NCBI GenBank assembly: GCA_900074885.1
Contig: FJUW01000009.1
Location: 310,001 to 374,000 of the forward strand
Source: Rhynchosporium graminicola
Lineage: Eukaryota > Ascomycota > Leotiomycetes > Helotiales > Ploettnerulaceae
Length of the DNA: 64,000 nt
Direction: 5' to 3'
Numbering within the stretch: the stretch's first letter is position 1; every line of letters starts with the position of its first letter. Below are positions 36,419 to 48,706 of this stretch, one piece after another. A model generated the notes under the pieces. The model was not told the origin of the DNA and searched no databases. It worked only from the letters and a program-made list of their open reading frames with translations. The position numbers and the translations under genes were made by a program.

Positions 36419-36445
36419 CAGCCAGCCAGCCAGCCAGCCAGCCAG
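36419..36445. repeat. CAGC microsatellite
   Basis: About seven CAGC/CCAG tetramers in tandem in non-coding sequence. Confidence 0.9.
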
Positions 36446-38046
36446 GCAGTATCTTCTTTAGACTTTGCTACTGGGGATTAATTTACATGGCAGGTTGTTA
36501 GCAAGGAAGGAATCGACCGAGCTACGGAGTGCGGAGAGTACTGCTGAAAAGCTTGGAAACCACCGGATGAGCTTACCTGCCAATCGATGATGATGCAAAG
36601 GTACCCAAGGTAGTAAATGTCGGTGACGGAGCTACTGCCGACTTAGACAATCTCTTCGGGGCATGTCAGAATATTGCCACAGCTCAGAGCTTTAGAGATC
36701 GAGCTGCTGGAGACTAGATGCAATTGTAACTGGTTTACAGTGACTACTTGCACGGTTACACTATATGAGTCTTATGGCATTTTCATGATACACCATGTAT
36801 GCCTGCTTACTCAAGACCCATTCCTAGCTGCCCGATGTTTGATGGGGTGAGATATGGAGAATCAAGTGATACGTGGAACTCAGAAACCAGGTAGGTTTCC
36901 CTTGACACTCCCGTGTTTACATTTACACTTTTACTAGGTCTAGGTGCCATTTTCCTGATGATTCGATCTTTGCGGTCTCTCGAGGTCTCTTGTTGCGAGT
37001 CCCATGTTGTCCCCGGATATGATGACCGGGCGAGAAGCTGTCTAGGTGAGTTCGCGTCCTGCCTTACGGAGAGTTCAGGCGAAATGCAACTGCTTCCTGA
37101 TTATTTCCTTAAAGATCGTGAAGCCTCTTCAACTATTATACTGCACTTCATAAAGTATGGGAAAATAGAGAAGTATTTTATGTCAACGTGAAGAGCACAC
37201 ACTGGACTATGTACGTAGTACCTAGATCCTGTCATGAGGTGTCCTCGCTCTGAAAACGAAAGTTATGTACTATATTCCTCTTGTTGTACATCAGTTAAAT
37301 CCAGACTCAAATGCAGATGTGTGTGCCCACGATAGCAACAATTCAGTACTCCTACACATACCACCATCTGAGATTACAGCAGCTCAGGTCCACCACGGCC
37401 GCCGCCCTTCGTACATCAATTTTCCTAACGATGCCGCCTCAAAGAAATAAACACGCCCGTCCCGCGACCATGGGAAAGCTGATCAGTCCCTCGAATTGTG
37501 ATCCCTGTCGGCAAAGCACTACTTTTAAGCGAGTATCGATGCATAGTATATTTCCACGATCTGAAGAACACAAGTTCCCGCATCGCGAAAAGACACCGGT
37601 GACTGAGCATCTATCCGGATCCACCAGATCTTGCCTCTTTGCCATTGAAAGGCACATCAGCAATTCGCATCGCCGATGGTTTCCCATGCATCCCCTTTTC
37701 TGGACCATTATTGCGCATGCATCCCACACCTAAACAGGAGGCCGCTTTATAGTGGGGCAATGTAAATAAACACCAAGGAAAAACATTTCTCAATGTGAAC
37801 TTTGCTAAATGAAGTCATTCACAGACAAAGAGAGAATTGGAGAAAATTTGAGGGAGATCAAAGCTAAGTGATTGGAGAAGAGTTTGATGGCTCGTAATAT
37901 CGACAAACATCAATATAAATAAATGTTCAGATCGCAAAGCTAATCATATTCAAGTATTCCGTTTATGATCAGTTCGACCGTAACGACTTCAAGCAGATGG
38001 TTCTGCCACCTGCCTAATTAATCTTTAGCTAAGGCACTCTAACTTG

Positions 38047-38536
38047 CTATTGTAAACTTTGATCGTTCGCATGTATTGATTCGCGTAAGAGAGATACCCA
38101 GTAATTGAGTCTGATCCAATCCTGTCAGTTGCATCACGTTGAGAGCCAACACATACTTTCTCAGACTTCAGATTACGCGGTCTGGACTTGCAAAGAAGGT
38201 TCCCTACTTCACGAGGCTTGTCTTTGGATTTGCTGAAAATCTCGAGAATCCAGTCAAGCGCTGACTCTTGTGTCATGGTCAATCAGCTGCGATATCGAAT
38301 ACACTCAACATGTATCTTCCCATGTATCTTCCAACACTTCTAGAAGCTTACCTGTTGCATGCACCGAACGTCCTATTTTCAACCATGGCATTTGCTTAAT
38401 CGCATTTGACTAGCGGAAACTCCATGTCTGACCCGGCAGCGTGTTCCAATCAATCGCACGCCGTCCAAAACAACATACGATCCTCTGGCACATGAACGCT
38501 TTTCCAAGACTTGAAGAAATGCCGTCTCCGCGGCAT
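38047..38536 (-). pseudogene. Decayed small gene with three C-to-T-type stops
   Basis: From ATG 38536 one frame reads MPRRRHFFKSWKSVHVPED and goes on through TGA, then a block containing MEFPLVKCD, TAA, a block containing MVENRTFGACN, an intron with clean signals (gtaagc ... tcgcag, ~38290-38350), a third TGA, and a 40-codon stretch beginning MTQESALDWILEIF. A possible very short last intron (35 nt, gtatgt...gacag) leads to DWIRLNYWVSLLRESIHAND and a stop at 38047-38049. All three internal stops could come from Arg/Gln codons by C-to-T change, as in repeat-induced point mutation or relaxed decay. I do not recognise the family. Alternatively only the 3' part, from ATG 38276, is a live short gene with a 5'-UTR intron. 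Confidence 0.45.
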
Positions 38537-39363
38537 TTTATGCTTTGGATGGGACGAAGTCACTTTGCGGGAGGATGGATTGGAGTAAACATGGTAGGTA
38601 TTTAGAGCGAGCTGGACTGGCGTATTGCGGAAAGCAGATGTTCACAGACTCTACCTATTCTTGTGTGATGCACCTCAGACACAGCCGAAAAGAAAACACT
38701 CGGAAGTCAGAATGCCGACCTTCACGCATTCCGAACATCAAGTATGTGACCATGTAATACTAACCAATTGCAATGATAAGTGATTATCTCTTTTATTCTC
38801 TCTTTGATAGAATATTCGGCTTTCTTGTCAATTGCACTCAATAATGCCGTACTTGAATCACTCAACTTACAACACTACAAAGACGTTCAATGTCAGAGCA
38901 ACGTAACGAGACTTCTCACATATTGCACCATCTATAATGATATTGGTCAGCTGCACCCATTCATGTTGGAGAATCGCATAAGACCAACTCATGTATCCTT
39001 CTGCATTGCACTTTCTCTCAGCAATACAGGTGGCTTCCGCCTTATGAAGCTAGGCGACCGTAATCCTAGAAAGGGCAACCATAGTAAAGCTGCAATTGCC
39101 ATCTCATTTCCCCCATCCTTACCTAGGTACTTTCAGATCTTCGGTCACCCATCGCTTTCTCGATCTCCCATCTCAAGACGAGCACAGAATTGGTTTTGCC
39201 GTCATCCCACGCATCTACTAGGGCATCTGAATCGCAACGACTTACCGAGCGAGGCTGAGCTCTGAGCCTGTTCAAGATCCGTCAGGAGGCGGCGGTCTCA
39301 AAACCTGTCCAACTCAACTCCATCCGAAAGTATTGCACTGCAACAGTTATCGGTCAAACGAAA
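38537..39363. other. Intergenic, includes an unsupported 161-codon frame
   Basis: A plus-strand frame at 38780-39265 is open, but its composition and weak start argue against a gene. The last ~80 bases are the promoter/leader of the coiled-coil gene. Confidence 0.5.
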
Positions 39364-40514
39364 ATGCCTCAATCGAATGATGTCTCAGCTATTGCAGCTT
39401 CAGACGAGCACGATCTAGCTCAGGTACGTCGCTCTTTCATCGCCGCTCAAGTCGAGTTTTATCGCATCATTCCCCGCGGCATGCTTGCCTCGCAATGTAC
39501 CATACGTAGCACCGGCATTTCCTTTACCTGCTCTGTTGTCTTCGATACCCCCGCCAGTTGCAGCTGCTATCATCAGCTGAGGCCATGCCATGCAATGCCA
39601 TAGTGATTAGGCATGGCATAATTACCTGAAAGGCACATGGCAATAATGGCAATTCAATTCTGCGGGCAACCGATTACGAAAATGCCATCGGCTTTTCGAA
39701 CGCCCAGATATCCTGCATGCGCCCGCGTAGGGTCGCAGCACAGCACAGCACAGCTAATCATATCTGCTCTCTAGACCCTTAAGCAAATAGCCAGGTAAAT
39801 TCACTTATCTGATCCAATCCGATCCTAGGCGTTCGGAAAGCCCATCCAGCTTTCGCATGTTCGTTTTTGCCCATCTCGATCTTCGATAAGAGGCCGGCCT
39901 TGCTGTCCGGCTCCGCCTGTGGCTTAGGGAGCTGAAATAGGATTTACGCGTAAATAGATCTTAGCGTGAGTCTGGATCTACGACAGCGCAGCATCGCTAG
40001 ATCTGGACCATCTCGAAAACCTGTCAAAACATCCCGGATTATTTTCTTCAAGGAGACAAGTCCGCAATCCGACTCTAAGGAGCCAATCCTGTCTTCCGAA
40101 GAACGTTAGCACCACCGTCGCTATCAAATGGAGCAGGTGCATTTTCTGCCTGTGTCCGATTTTTATATTCACCGTTCCTCTTTTCGGACCGTACTGAATC
40201 AGAAACATTACTAACTATTCACATAAATTTAGAGGAGAAGTATGTATTTTGCCGCTTTAAAATCCTCCATGATCTGGATCAAGGGACTCGGTCTTTCGCT
40301 CCGATCACAAGACTTTCAATATGAGATTTACTAACTATGTCTCAATCAAAAGAAGACCGCGGAGGCGCTCGAATCAAATTTAACGAGTCTCGAGAAGAAG
40401 ATCGACGATCTTCTGGCCAGCTTCGAGGAGTCGGAACGCGCCAAGGTGGAAGAAGTCAATGCGAAGCTGGGTAACGAGACTGGAGGGAGTGGTGGAAAGG
40501 AAGAGAAGGCTTGA
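39364..40514 (+). CDS. Small coiled-coil protein with a 929-nt intron
   Basis: Exon 1 (39364-39423) encodes MPQSNDVSAIAASDEHDLAQ and ends at a gtacgt donor. Exon 2 (40353-40514) starts after a textbook branch site ctaac (40331) and acceptor aaaag, and encodes KTAEALESNLTSLEKKIDDL, a heptad-like ASFEESERAKVEEVNAKLG and a Gly/Lys tail to TGA. Phase is 0 and the product is 73 aa, mostly one amphipathic helix. The start context (acgaaaATGCC) is good. The intron is ten or more times longer than others in this window, so a further exon inside it cannot be excluded. The intron has a 9-bp perfect stem (39585-39593 with 39611-39619) and a CAGCA repeat near 39738. Function unknown; similar short coiled-coil proteins occur in fungi, but I cannot name one. 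Confidence 0.6.
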
Positions 40515-41728
40515 TTCGTTAATGTGGATGAGATAAGGGGTTGAAGCGGGCAAGAGTGCTTGGCTGAATATGGAGGTGGATGAGACTTCGACTTCGAAGT
40601 GCTTCGCTCTCGTTTCGGTATGACTTTGGAGAAGGGTCATTGGACGTGTTAGAATGTCGCATCCATTGCTATGACTAGTTGATGACAAGAAAGAAGTCTT
40701 CTGAGTTACGTTATGACTCTCAGACTTACCATCCTGCTTCTCTATGTTTACATGTACTTGCTACCGGGTAACCAATTGGCCCTTTTCATTTCCGTTTTCA
40801 TCCTCGTCATCACGTTATTTTCTGCGTCTGCATTTACCTCACTTCATTCTGTTATCCTTCAAGTCTGTATGAAGTTGCATCTCCAGTTATCTCCAAGTCG
40901 CCTTACATTTGTCACTTTCTTCCAGCTATGTGTCAACTTTTATACTATGGTCACGGCTAGAAGCAATCCACGTATCACGCTCAGAAGTACTTCCCTCTTC
41001 CGTGGTGTACGGACAAAGGCACGTATTGGAGGGGGGGGAGACGGAAAGTGAGCCATGCATATCCTCATCAAGCCATCTCTTTTCAGCTAATGTCTCAAAA
41101 AGTCACTCGGGTTTTTGATCCACGATTAAAAATACCGATTATTCATTCGGATTGTTGATCCTTGCTCAGCTCAGGCTTTATATCTCTCTTTCAAGTTTCA
41201 GACCTTCCATGCCTTTTCGATATCTGTCGTTGGCCTGTGGTATCAGGAATTACATTACTGCATGTAGGCAAGTATGTGCACAAAATAAACGACGGAGGGA
41301 TAAGGAGAAACGAATTCGAGGGTTGATATCAACGAAGCTGTAACCAACCACAATGATGTTGTTGCAACATTGTCATGCGAGTTCCTATACTTAGATAACA
41401 AACGACATTGCTGAGGATGGTTGTCACTCACAAATATGAAGGGAAGCACGCATGAATAGAAATCCGCTTATTCAATATTATACATTTCGTATTCCTAGTC
41501 TCCTATCCACCGAGAGGATTTCATCACTCTTATCCTGTGGTATTCTATACAAGTGTATCCCTTCATTTTCCTTTCCCAGCCATGCTGTCTATCCATGTTG
41601 TACCACACCGAGCCATGCCATTCTATGCTATGCTACACTCCTACCATGTCACCGAATGACCAAATCGCTGAGCAAAACACCATACCCAACTCCGTCCAAA
41701 GACCAAAGAAACAGATACACGAAAATAA
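40515..41728. other. Intergenic between convergent genes
   Basis: Holds the 3' UTRs of the coiled-coil gene and of CDC6. Open frames at 40713-41118 and 41452-41817 lack domain or splice support. Confidence 0.55.
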
Positions 41729-43604
41729 TCACCAATCCAAGCCCTCACCATGCAGAATACTCTTCAAGATCCCCGCGCCCAGTCCCTCGACAGCTTGAGC
41801 TACCTCCTTCTCACTAACACAACTCCCAACTCTCTTCTCATCACCGACCCCGATGCCCCCTCCGAATTTAGGCGCTCGTCCCTTTCTCGGTCCAGCATTC
41901 AACGCCACAAACGATCCATTTCTCCCATCAACAGCACTAATCAAAGAAAGTGTCTCCAAACTCCCGATCACGTCTCTGAATTCCGTGCTAGTGAGAGGAT
42001 GCAGAATAGAATCCCGCGTGCAAAGCTTGCAGTAGATATCGTACAGAGCTTTGATGGTGGGTGCTACGTTCTTGGATTTAGAGGGTGTAGCCATGACATT
42101 CGCAGCAGCTTCGCGCTTGCTCTTCTCGACTGCTACTAAGGCGCATAGAGCTGCTTTTTGTTGAAGGTTCAAGGTCTTGAGTCTTTGGTTGGCGCCGTTA
42201 CCGAAGGTGGATGAGGTGATCTTGTTGACGTGTGAGATGAGTGCTCGCGGAGCGGTCTCGACGGTGAGAGCTGCCAGTGAGTGGGAAAGTGCCTTTGATG
42301 TAACAGATCTGGCGACTGGAGCTCTAGATGCGAAGTTTGCGTTCTCTTCGAGTGGTCTCTTGGATGGGCTGGATGGGCATTGTTGTTCGAGTTGCTCGAT
42401 TAAAGCTTGATCGTGCTTCTGCTTGGTCTCTGTTTCAACTAGATCGATGGCTCGTCTACAGATATCGAAAGCTTTGCGCAAATCTCCGCTCTGGCTGGAC
42501 ACCTTCCGGGAACAAAGGTCGATTGCTGCAGGGTGGAGGAAGGGAACGTAGTCTGGTGTTAGACTATCCGCGGGTATGAGAGACTTTAGTCGAGTTGTAA
42601 TGACTGTCTTGATCTGAACTGCGCTATAAGGGAGGAATGGTAGAAGCTGTGGCTTCAAGTTTCGGGCTTTCAATCGAGGAAGGAATCGATCCGTCATATC
42701 CAATGCGTTCGCAATTCCGACCAAGACAAGACGCGAAGATTTCTGTAGGGACCATTCGAAGAGCTTGTACAGAATCTCCAGGTCCAAGGTGAGAATGTGG
42801 TCGATCTCGTCGAGGGTGACAACATATACCGTCTTGTTCTTCTTCCGCGATACGAACATTCCTTGCAAAGTCTTGATCTCATCTCCCTCGAGAACCTCGA
42901 TGCCTTCACACAGGTTCTCCAGCAGATTCCCTTGCAGATCCTTCGATGTTTTCATGCTCATGCAATTGATGTATGCCTTCTTGACCGTAAACGATGGTTC
43001 GAAGGAATCCGTGACCTCGTTGACCATGGCACTTTTTCCAGTTCCTGGCGGTCCACTGACATAGGTGCAACCCCCGGACGTCTTGGCGATACACTGCTCA
43101 ACGAAATCTGTCAATTCATCTCTCTCTGCCTCTCTTCCAATGAGTCGTCCAGGCTCTGTGCTACGCGTAAACAATTGTCTTGCTTTGCTGTAAACGGTTG
43201 TGATTGATCCGCCAGGTGTTAGTGGCGTGCGCGGAGTCCGAGGAGTCAATGGCTTTCCAGCAAGCATAACACGATGTCTGGGAGTGATTGGAACAGCCTT
43301 CGAGAGTGCATCGCGGTGTCGAGGGGTTTGAGGTGTAGGATTCTGAATGCGTCGTCCAGCAGCGCCGTGCTTTGCAGGCGTCGACTCATCAACTTCCATC
43401 GGTTCTGCATCATGAGTTTTGTTAGGTGTGATCTTCGTTACAAAAGGGTTCTCGTTCTCGTCGTTGAATATTTCAGGTTGGTGAGAGGGTTTGACGCGTT
43501 TTGATGCTGAGCTGCAATTAGTAGAGTTCAGGACTCGAGATGGAAGACGACATACCAGAAATTGTTGTGCTTCGAGTCCGCTTTCCTAAAACAGAAGATG
43601 CCAT
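41729..43604 (-). CDS. CDC6: Cdc6/Cdc18 replication licensing ATPase
   Basis: Two exons, 43604-43556 and 43506-41729, joined over a 49-nt intron (the acceptor giving correct phase is gctcag), encode 608 aa. Cdc6 binds ORC at origins and loads MCM helicase in G1. The N-terminus has a basic patch (SASKRVKPS) and many S/T-P sites (TPRHR, TPRTPRTPLTPGG) typical of CDK control. The AAA+ domain shows YVSGPPGTGKSAMVNEV (Walker A) and VVTLDEIDHIL (Walker B), then an IANALDMTDRFLPRL sensor region and QSGDLRKAFDICRRAI (sensor 2, Arg). A C-terminal winged helix (IYCKLCTRDSILHPLTSTEF... GSLETLSLI) follows. Length fits the family. The promoter carries ACGCG-type cell-cycle elements. The next gene upstream diverges. 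Confidence 0.95.
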
Positions 43605-44971
43605 TGTGTCGGATTGTTCTTGCTGTGAATATTGGTGGAGGTCGTGATAAAAAGGTTGGTTGTTGAGGAAGCTGCAAAGTGAAGAGAGGAAGGGTAGAGA
43701 CCGAGGTCAAGTAGGAAGAATATCAAAATGTCAGTCGCGTCCAGGACGCGATGTTCGCGGAGGAGCGCGACGTGTAAGCGAGATCGTAAAGTGGTTCAAC
43801 ACCCCTGATCCCTGATCCCTGGACTGGATCTGGGATGACTAGGCTAGGATGACTAATCTGCCATTCCAAGTCGGGTATTTCCCAAAGCGAACTGATGCCG
43901 AATAGAAGCAAAACAAATCGCTTGACACTAATTCCTATGTATTTCTGTCCCACTGTCCCATCGTGATTCTTTTGGACGGTATGGAAGATCACTCTTGTAT
44001 TCTTAAAAAATCCAGTAAAGCATCGTTACAAGCTTTATCGTTCAAACTACCAGTACCTTTCTTACCTTAGTGTATACAGAGTAGTACTCTTTAGCCTTCC
44101 TTCCCTTGACACAGTACGGCTAGGGAAGTTTGATGATTCACCGCGCCCGCGCCCGCTGATAGTTCGCGCGCGGGAGAGGTTGGGGGCCGACGCGCTTGGT
44201 GTCAATCCAGATCTGACAAGTGCCATCCCGCGATGAGTCCAAGTTACTTATAAAAGCCATGTAGCAGAAACCAAATGGGAAGCCGGTGGCTGGTAAGACT
44301 TCTTCCCCTCATATTCTTATATGTCTCCATCTACACCTTTCTGTTCGACGGACTTATTCAAGTATGGTGGTCTAGCTACTTCCTCTAGTAGGTATTCCGA
44401 GATAATACATTTCAAGGCCATACGGAGTAGGTACCATGCCATGCTATCACCATGCTACAGTATGTAAGGAGTTGTTCTCTCTAACCGCCGGCAGGGATGA
44501 TTTGGATGTGACAAGTGGCCCAAGATGCCAGCGCTTTCTGCCCCGCCAATCACACCCGTCTCACAAGCTCTCACCAACCTGACGTGGGCTGGGCGTCTGT
44601 TTGTGCTGCTGCCAATACAGTAATCCGGGTCGGTCGAGGATGAGATGGGTCTTCGTGGAATACAGATACCTTAGCCAGCTTACCTACCTACTCTACCAGA
44701 TCTAATCTATCTGCCGAGAACCATTACTTTCTGTACCTCGCCCTTCAGCTTCCCCGTAATTCTATCGCATTTAAGTACGAATCACCTTGTTAAAGACCCG
44801 TATCGCGGTCGCAGCAAAGCCGACCTCATTCTGGTACAGACCCCGCCTTACCGGCAGCGATCTCTGTGCCTCAAGAGCAACAGCTTACCCGTTGCTTCAA
44901 CATCCTAAAAATAACACTTCGTGCATCGACTGCCAAAATCTTCATTGGATCATTCAGATCCGTACCTGAAA
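43605..44971. other. Divergent promoter region, CDC6 and WW-PhoD gene
   Basis: 1.37 kb without a gene. Near CDC6 lies a cluster of CGCG motifs (43734-43772). A GC-rich CGCG block lies at 44141-44195, and an ATCCCTG triplet repeat at 43804-43823. Confidence 0.6.
43735..43751 (-). promoter_or_regulatory. Putative MBF-type (ACGCG) cell-cycle element of CDC6
   Basis: The 17-bp sequence tcgcgtccaggacgcga is a perfect inverted repeat around one base, placing two ACGCGA cores ~130-147 bp upstream of the CDC6 ATG, with more CGCG nearby. MBF (Mbp1/Res-Cdc10) binds ACGCG and is known to drive cdc18/CDC6-type genes in yeasts. Binding here is inference. Confidence 0.5.
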
Positions 44972-47900
44972 ATGGCCGGCCGTCAAGGCAAGCCCGATGA
45001 GGAGCTATTCTTCTCACGGCCATCGAACTCGAATGGAGAAGATAGCCCTACCGTCGAACCCTTGAGAATCTCGAAGCCCATGAGCCCAAAACCTCGAGCA
45101 GACTCGGCCGCTTCAGGGCGAATGAATTATTCAGCCCCAACTAGCAAACATAGCTTTCCTCTGCCTCCCGGCGCATCGAGCTCAGCAAGCCCTCTACCAT
45201 ATCCTGACGACGACGATATCTACACCCGCCCTGTCGAGTCTCGAAAGCAAAAAGCTCCATATCCCGAAGATATCAAGCCCTACTCCGGGAGATCAGGCTC
45301 AGGTAGCCAAGGAAGACCAGAAACTAGTGGAAGGATAGGATCAAACGATAGCACATCGCGGCTCAACACTAGTCCACTTGACAAGAGAGGTCCTGGCCTT
45401 GCAGAACGCAGGGGGACAGCTCCAAAGCCATTGCCAGAATCTCCGGGACCAGACGTACCAGATAAAGAAGGACTGTTCGCAAAGCAGCCCAGGAGAGATC
45501 CTAAACCTGCTGCCGCTGCACCACGTCCGGCTCAGTCCAACACTCCATCTTACCCCGAGTTTCGTCAACAATATTACCCGCCACCAGTCCCTGGAGCAGT
45601 CGAGCTCAATGGGGCATCAGCAGAAAACCACAACCTGACCGCTCCAAACGCAATGAACCGATTTGCTTCGTCTGCTTCGAATTCAACCACTAGAGCTACA
45701 AGAGGATCACCTCCCCCGCCAGAGACCCCGATTGTGGGCCCTGGAGAACAAGCTGGAGGTGGAATAGAAGCAAGATATGCCGCCGCAGGAATATCAGGAA
45801 CTGCTACTTTAAGTAGCCTCCAGGCACAGAATGCAGCAGCTGCGCAAAGACAAAATCAATATGGAACCCCACCTGTTCCTCAATTACCACAATCTCCTGG
45901 TCTTCTCCCAGTTCAACATCAAAGCATTCCTAGACCTTGGACTCCAACTGAATCGCCAGACAATCAGCCTCATGGCCCACCGACTGTCTACCAAGGCCCA
46001 AACCAAGTGTCAAACTCACCACCTCCAGGACAGCAACAGAGTAGACCAAGCACAGCGAGTCAACCGAATTCACTTGAACAGGACTTTCAGAGGATGCAAA
46101 TGTCGCATTCTCCTCCACCAGCATATTCTAGTGTGACTCCGGGCAGCTCAGGTGCAGCTCAGACATATCCAAATGAGAAAGGTCGTACTGGGAGTATCCC
46201 AGCGCCAATCAACACAGTTCCCAAGCCGAATATTGCTTCTCCGCTCACTTCACCAGCTTTGCAGCATCCAGGTCATCCTGCATTTGCCAACGATCCGAGA
46301 GAAGAAACATCGCACCCTCAACATGCTGTTGCACAAGCAGCTTCCGTTCAGCAATTTGCGAACTCGTCACCTTTTCAGGGTGCAGGTCCGAGTTCACCAC
46401 CTCCACTTCCGGAAGGTTGGATTGCTCACCTGGATCAAAACTCTGGCCAGTATTACTACATTCATCTCCCAACTCAAGCTACGCAGTGGGAGTTTCCGAA
46501 GGGTCCAACTCCGCTGAACCATCCTGATACCGTACCCCTATCCCCTACCGTTTCAACCTATGGAAACCCTCTTGCTTCTCCAGGATTCAGTGTTTTTGGC
46601 AAGACCTCTCTTAACTCACCGGGCTTCCCGCCACAGACTCCAGGATATGCTGAAAGTATAATGAGCATGGCATCACAAACCCCAACAGCTGCAGGCTTCT
46701 CTGGTCCGCCACCAAGTGCGGGAGTAGACATGTACAAGATTGCACCTACCAATGGAGTGTACTTCGGACCATATTTACGATATGTAAACATGGATATGGA
46801 AAGAGGTATGTGGCTTGGTACCATCATGTTGGTGACGGATGCCCCTCAGCCGCCAACTATCCATATCCACCAGAGTGTAGACTTATCACCAAACCCTCGT
46901 CAATTAAAGCCAAGTCCTATATATACACATCAACGATACACCTTTTATCGATATGATGTTGATTTGCAGATGGGCGACGGGCCAAGTGATAAATGGACCT
47001 ATGCAATTACTTCACATTTGGGCTGCACGCGTTATGAATTCTTGGTTGCCGGGCGTCACGAAACCAACTGGAGATTCATCGCTCATTCCGGTAACGACTT
47101 CGCTATGAACACAAGCGTAAACGAGCGTGCCAAACTCGGAGGAATCGGGTTCATGTGGAAGGATATCTTGCAAAAGAATGTCGAATGTGGCGGATTCCAC
47201 GTACAGCTTGGACTAGGTGATCAAATATACGGCGACAGGTTATGGAAGGAAATTCCCCTGCTGAAGCAATGGCTGGCAATCAGCGGGAAAGAAAATCGTA
47301 AGAGTGCGGCTTGGACAGCGAGACACGAGGAGGATGTTTCACACGCCTATTTCCATTATTACACTAGCCACTTTGATCAGCCATATTTGAGAGAAGCATT
47401 TGCGCAGATACCTCACATCCTTCAAATCGATGATCATGACATGTAAGTCACTCCTCAATCTTGAATCGCAAAGGCTAATACTCCTTTACTAGTTTCGATG
47501 GGTTTGGTTCATATCCAGAATATATGCAATCTTCCAACATGTTCAAGAATATCGGAAGAGTTGGAATTGAGATGTATCTTTTATTTCAACATCACACGAC
47601 GCTTGAGATACTCCGCAACGTTAACTCTGATATAGACCTCTTCACGATTACTGGATCTGGCTGGCACTTCGTCAAATTTCTTGGCCCCGCTGTTGTGGTG
47701 GTTGGACCAGATTGCCGGTCGGAACGTAATCATCGCCAGGTTCTAGCAGGACCTACATATCAAGGAATATTTCCGAAGGTAGCGACATTACCACCGAGTG
47801 TCCAGCACTGCATCTGGATGATATCCGTCCCTATTGTCTATCCTCGCATGGAATCTATCGAGAGTATCGCTCACACCATATCAACGGCCAAGAAGGGCGT

Positions 47901-48706
47901 CACTGGTACCTATAATTTACTCGGGAAAGTGACAAGTTCCGTGGCTGGTGTTGTGGGTGGCAAAGAAGTAGTACAATCTGGATTCACAGCTCTGAAGAAA
48001 GGAATGGGCAAAAATGGCCTGATGGGCGGAGTCTTGAACACATTTGGGGACATCGATATCGCTGATGAGCTGAGGGATATGTGGACACATGAATCGAAAG
48101 ACCTGGAAAGAACATATTTGATCAGGACGCTGCAAGGAATTGCAAACCAGAAGGGTATTCGAATGACCTTTTTGTCTGGAGGTAAGCTATACCCGTCAAC
48201 CCACCCCACAATAAGTGTACCTGCTAACAAAACAAACAGACGTCAACTGCTGCGGCGCCGGTCTAGTCCACGACCCAAGCCATCCTAGCGACCACAAAAC
48301 CATGTACCAAGTAATTTCCTCCGCAGTCGTAGCCGCCCCTCCACCATCCTATGTCCTCAAAATGCTGCACAACAATAAACCACTCTACGTGCCAACCAAC
48401 GGCCAAAAGAGTACCAACCAGGTCTCCGACACTAAAGAAGACATGATGGAGATCTTCCAAACCGACACCAACGGCGGCCCCCGCGAGATGAAGAAACTGA
48501 TGGGTAGGAGGAATTACGCTGCTTTTGTAGCGTATGATCCTGAAGCTGTTCCTGGTACTGCGTTTTCTGGAAGCTCGCAGAATGGCCAGACGGGTCTGGC
48601 GAAGCTGAGTCTGGCGGTCGATTTTATTGTCCAGGGAGACAGTGGGTTTGCCGCGCCCACGAAGTATGGTCCTGTTATCATTCCTAGCTTGGAATTTGGT
48701 CGATGA
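44972..48706 (+). CDS. WW domain + PhoD-like phosphatase fusion protein
   Basis: Exons 44972-47442, 47493-48181 and 48240-48706 give 1208 aa. The first ~475 residues are Pro/Ser/Gln-rich and disordered. A WW domain follows at about 479-512 (LPEGWIAHLDQNSGQYYYIH ... TQWEFPKGP, both Trp present). From ~595 to the end there is a PhoD-like metallophosphatase region: GVYFGPYLRYVNMDM, FVLGLGDQIYGD-type metal loop (seen as HVQLGLGDQIYGDRLWKE), QIDDHDIFDGFGSYPEYMQ across the first intron, and TFLSGDVNCCGAG across the second. Metal-ligand Asp/His residues are visible, so activity is plausible; a phosphate-diester or lipid-linked substrate cannot be deduced. WW would recruit Pro-rich partners. The start is the first ATG; the upstream extension uses GTG. 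Both introns keep phase. Confidence 0.9.

Larger units (their letters stand above)
34848..38046. other. Intergenic, no gene recognised
   Basis: Includes the HMG-gene promoter/leader, a GGTGCA repeat (35842-35874), a perfect 20-bp palindrome (35962-35981) and a CAGC microsatellite (36419-36445). Frames near 35.5, 36.9 and 37.4 kb are short, lack good starts, and show no known domain. Confidence 0.6.

Noticed and set aside
36913..37191. 92-codon frame with hydrophobic start
   Set aside because: It begins with GTG, has no ATG near the hydrophobic part and no domain.
38780..39265. 161-codon open frame, plus strand
   Set aside because: The start is not ATG-supported by context, composition looks random, and no domain or splice signals were seen.
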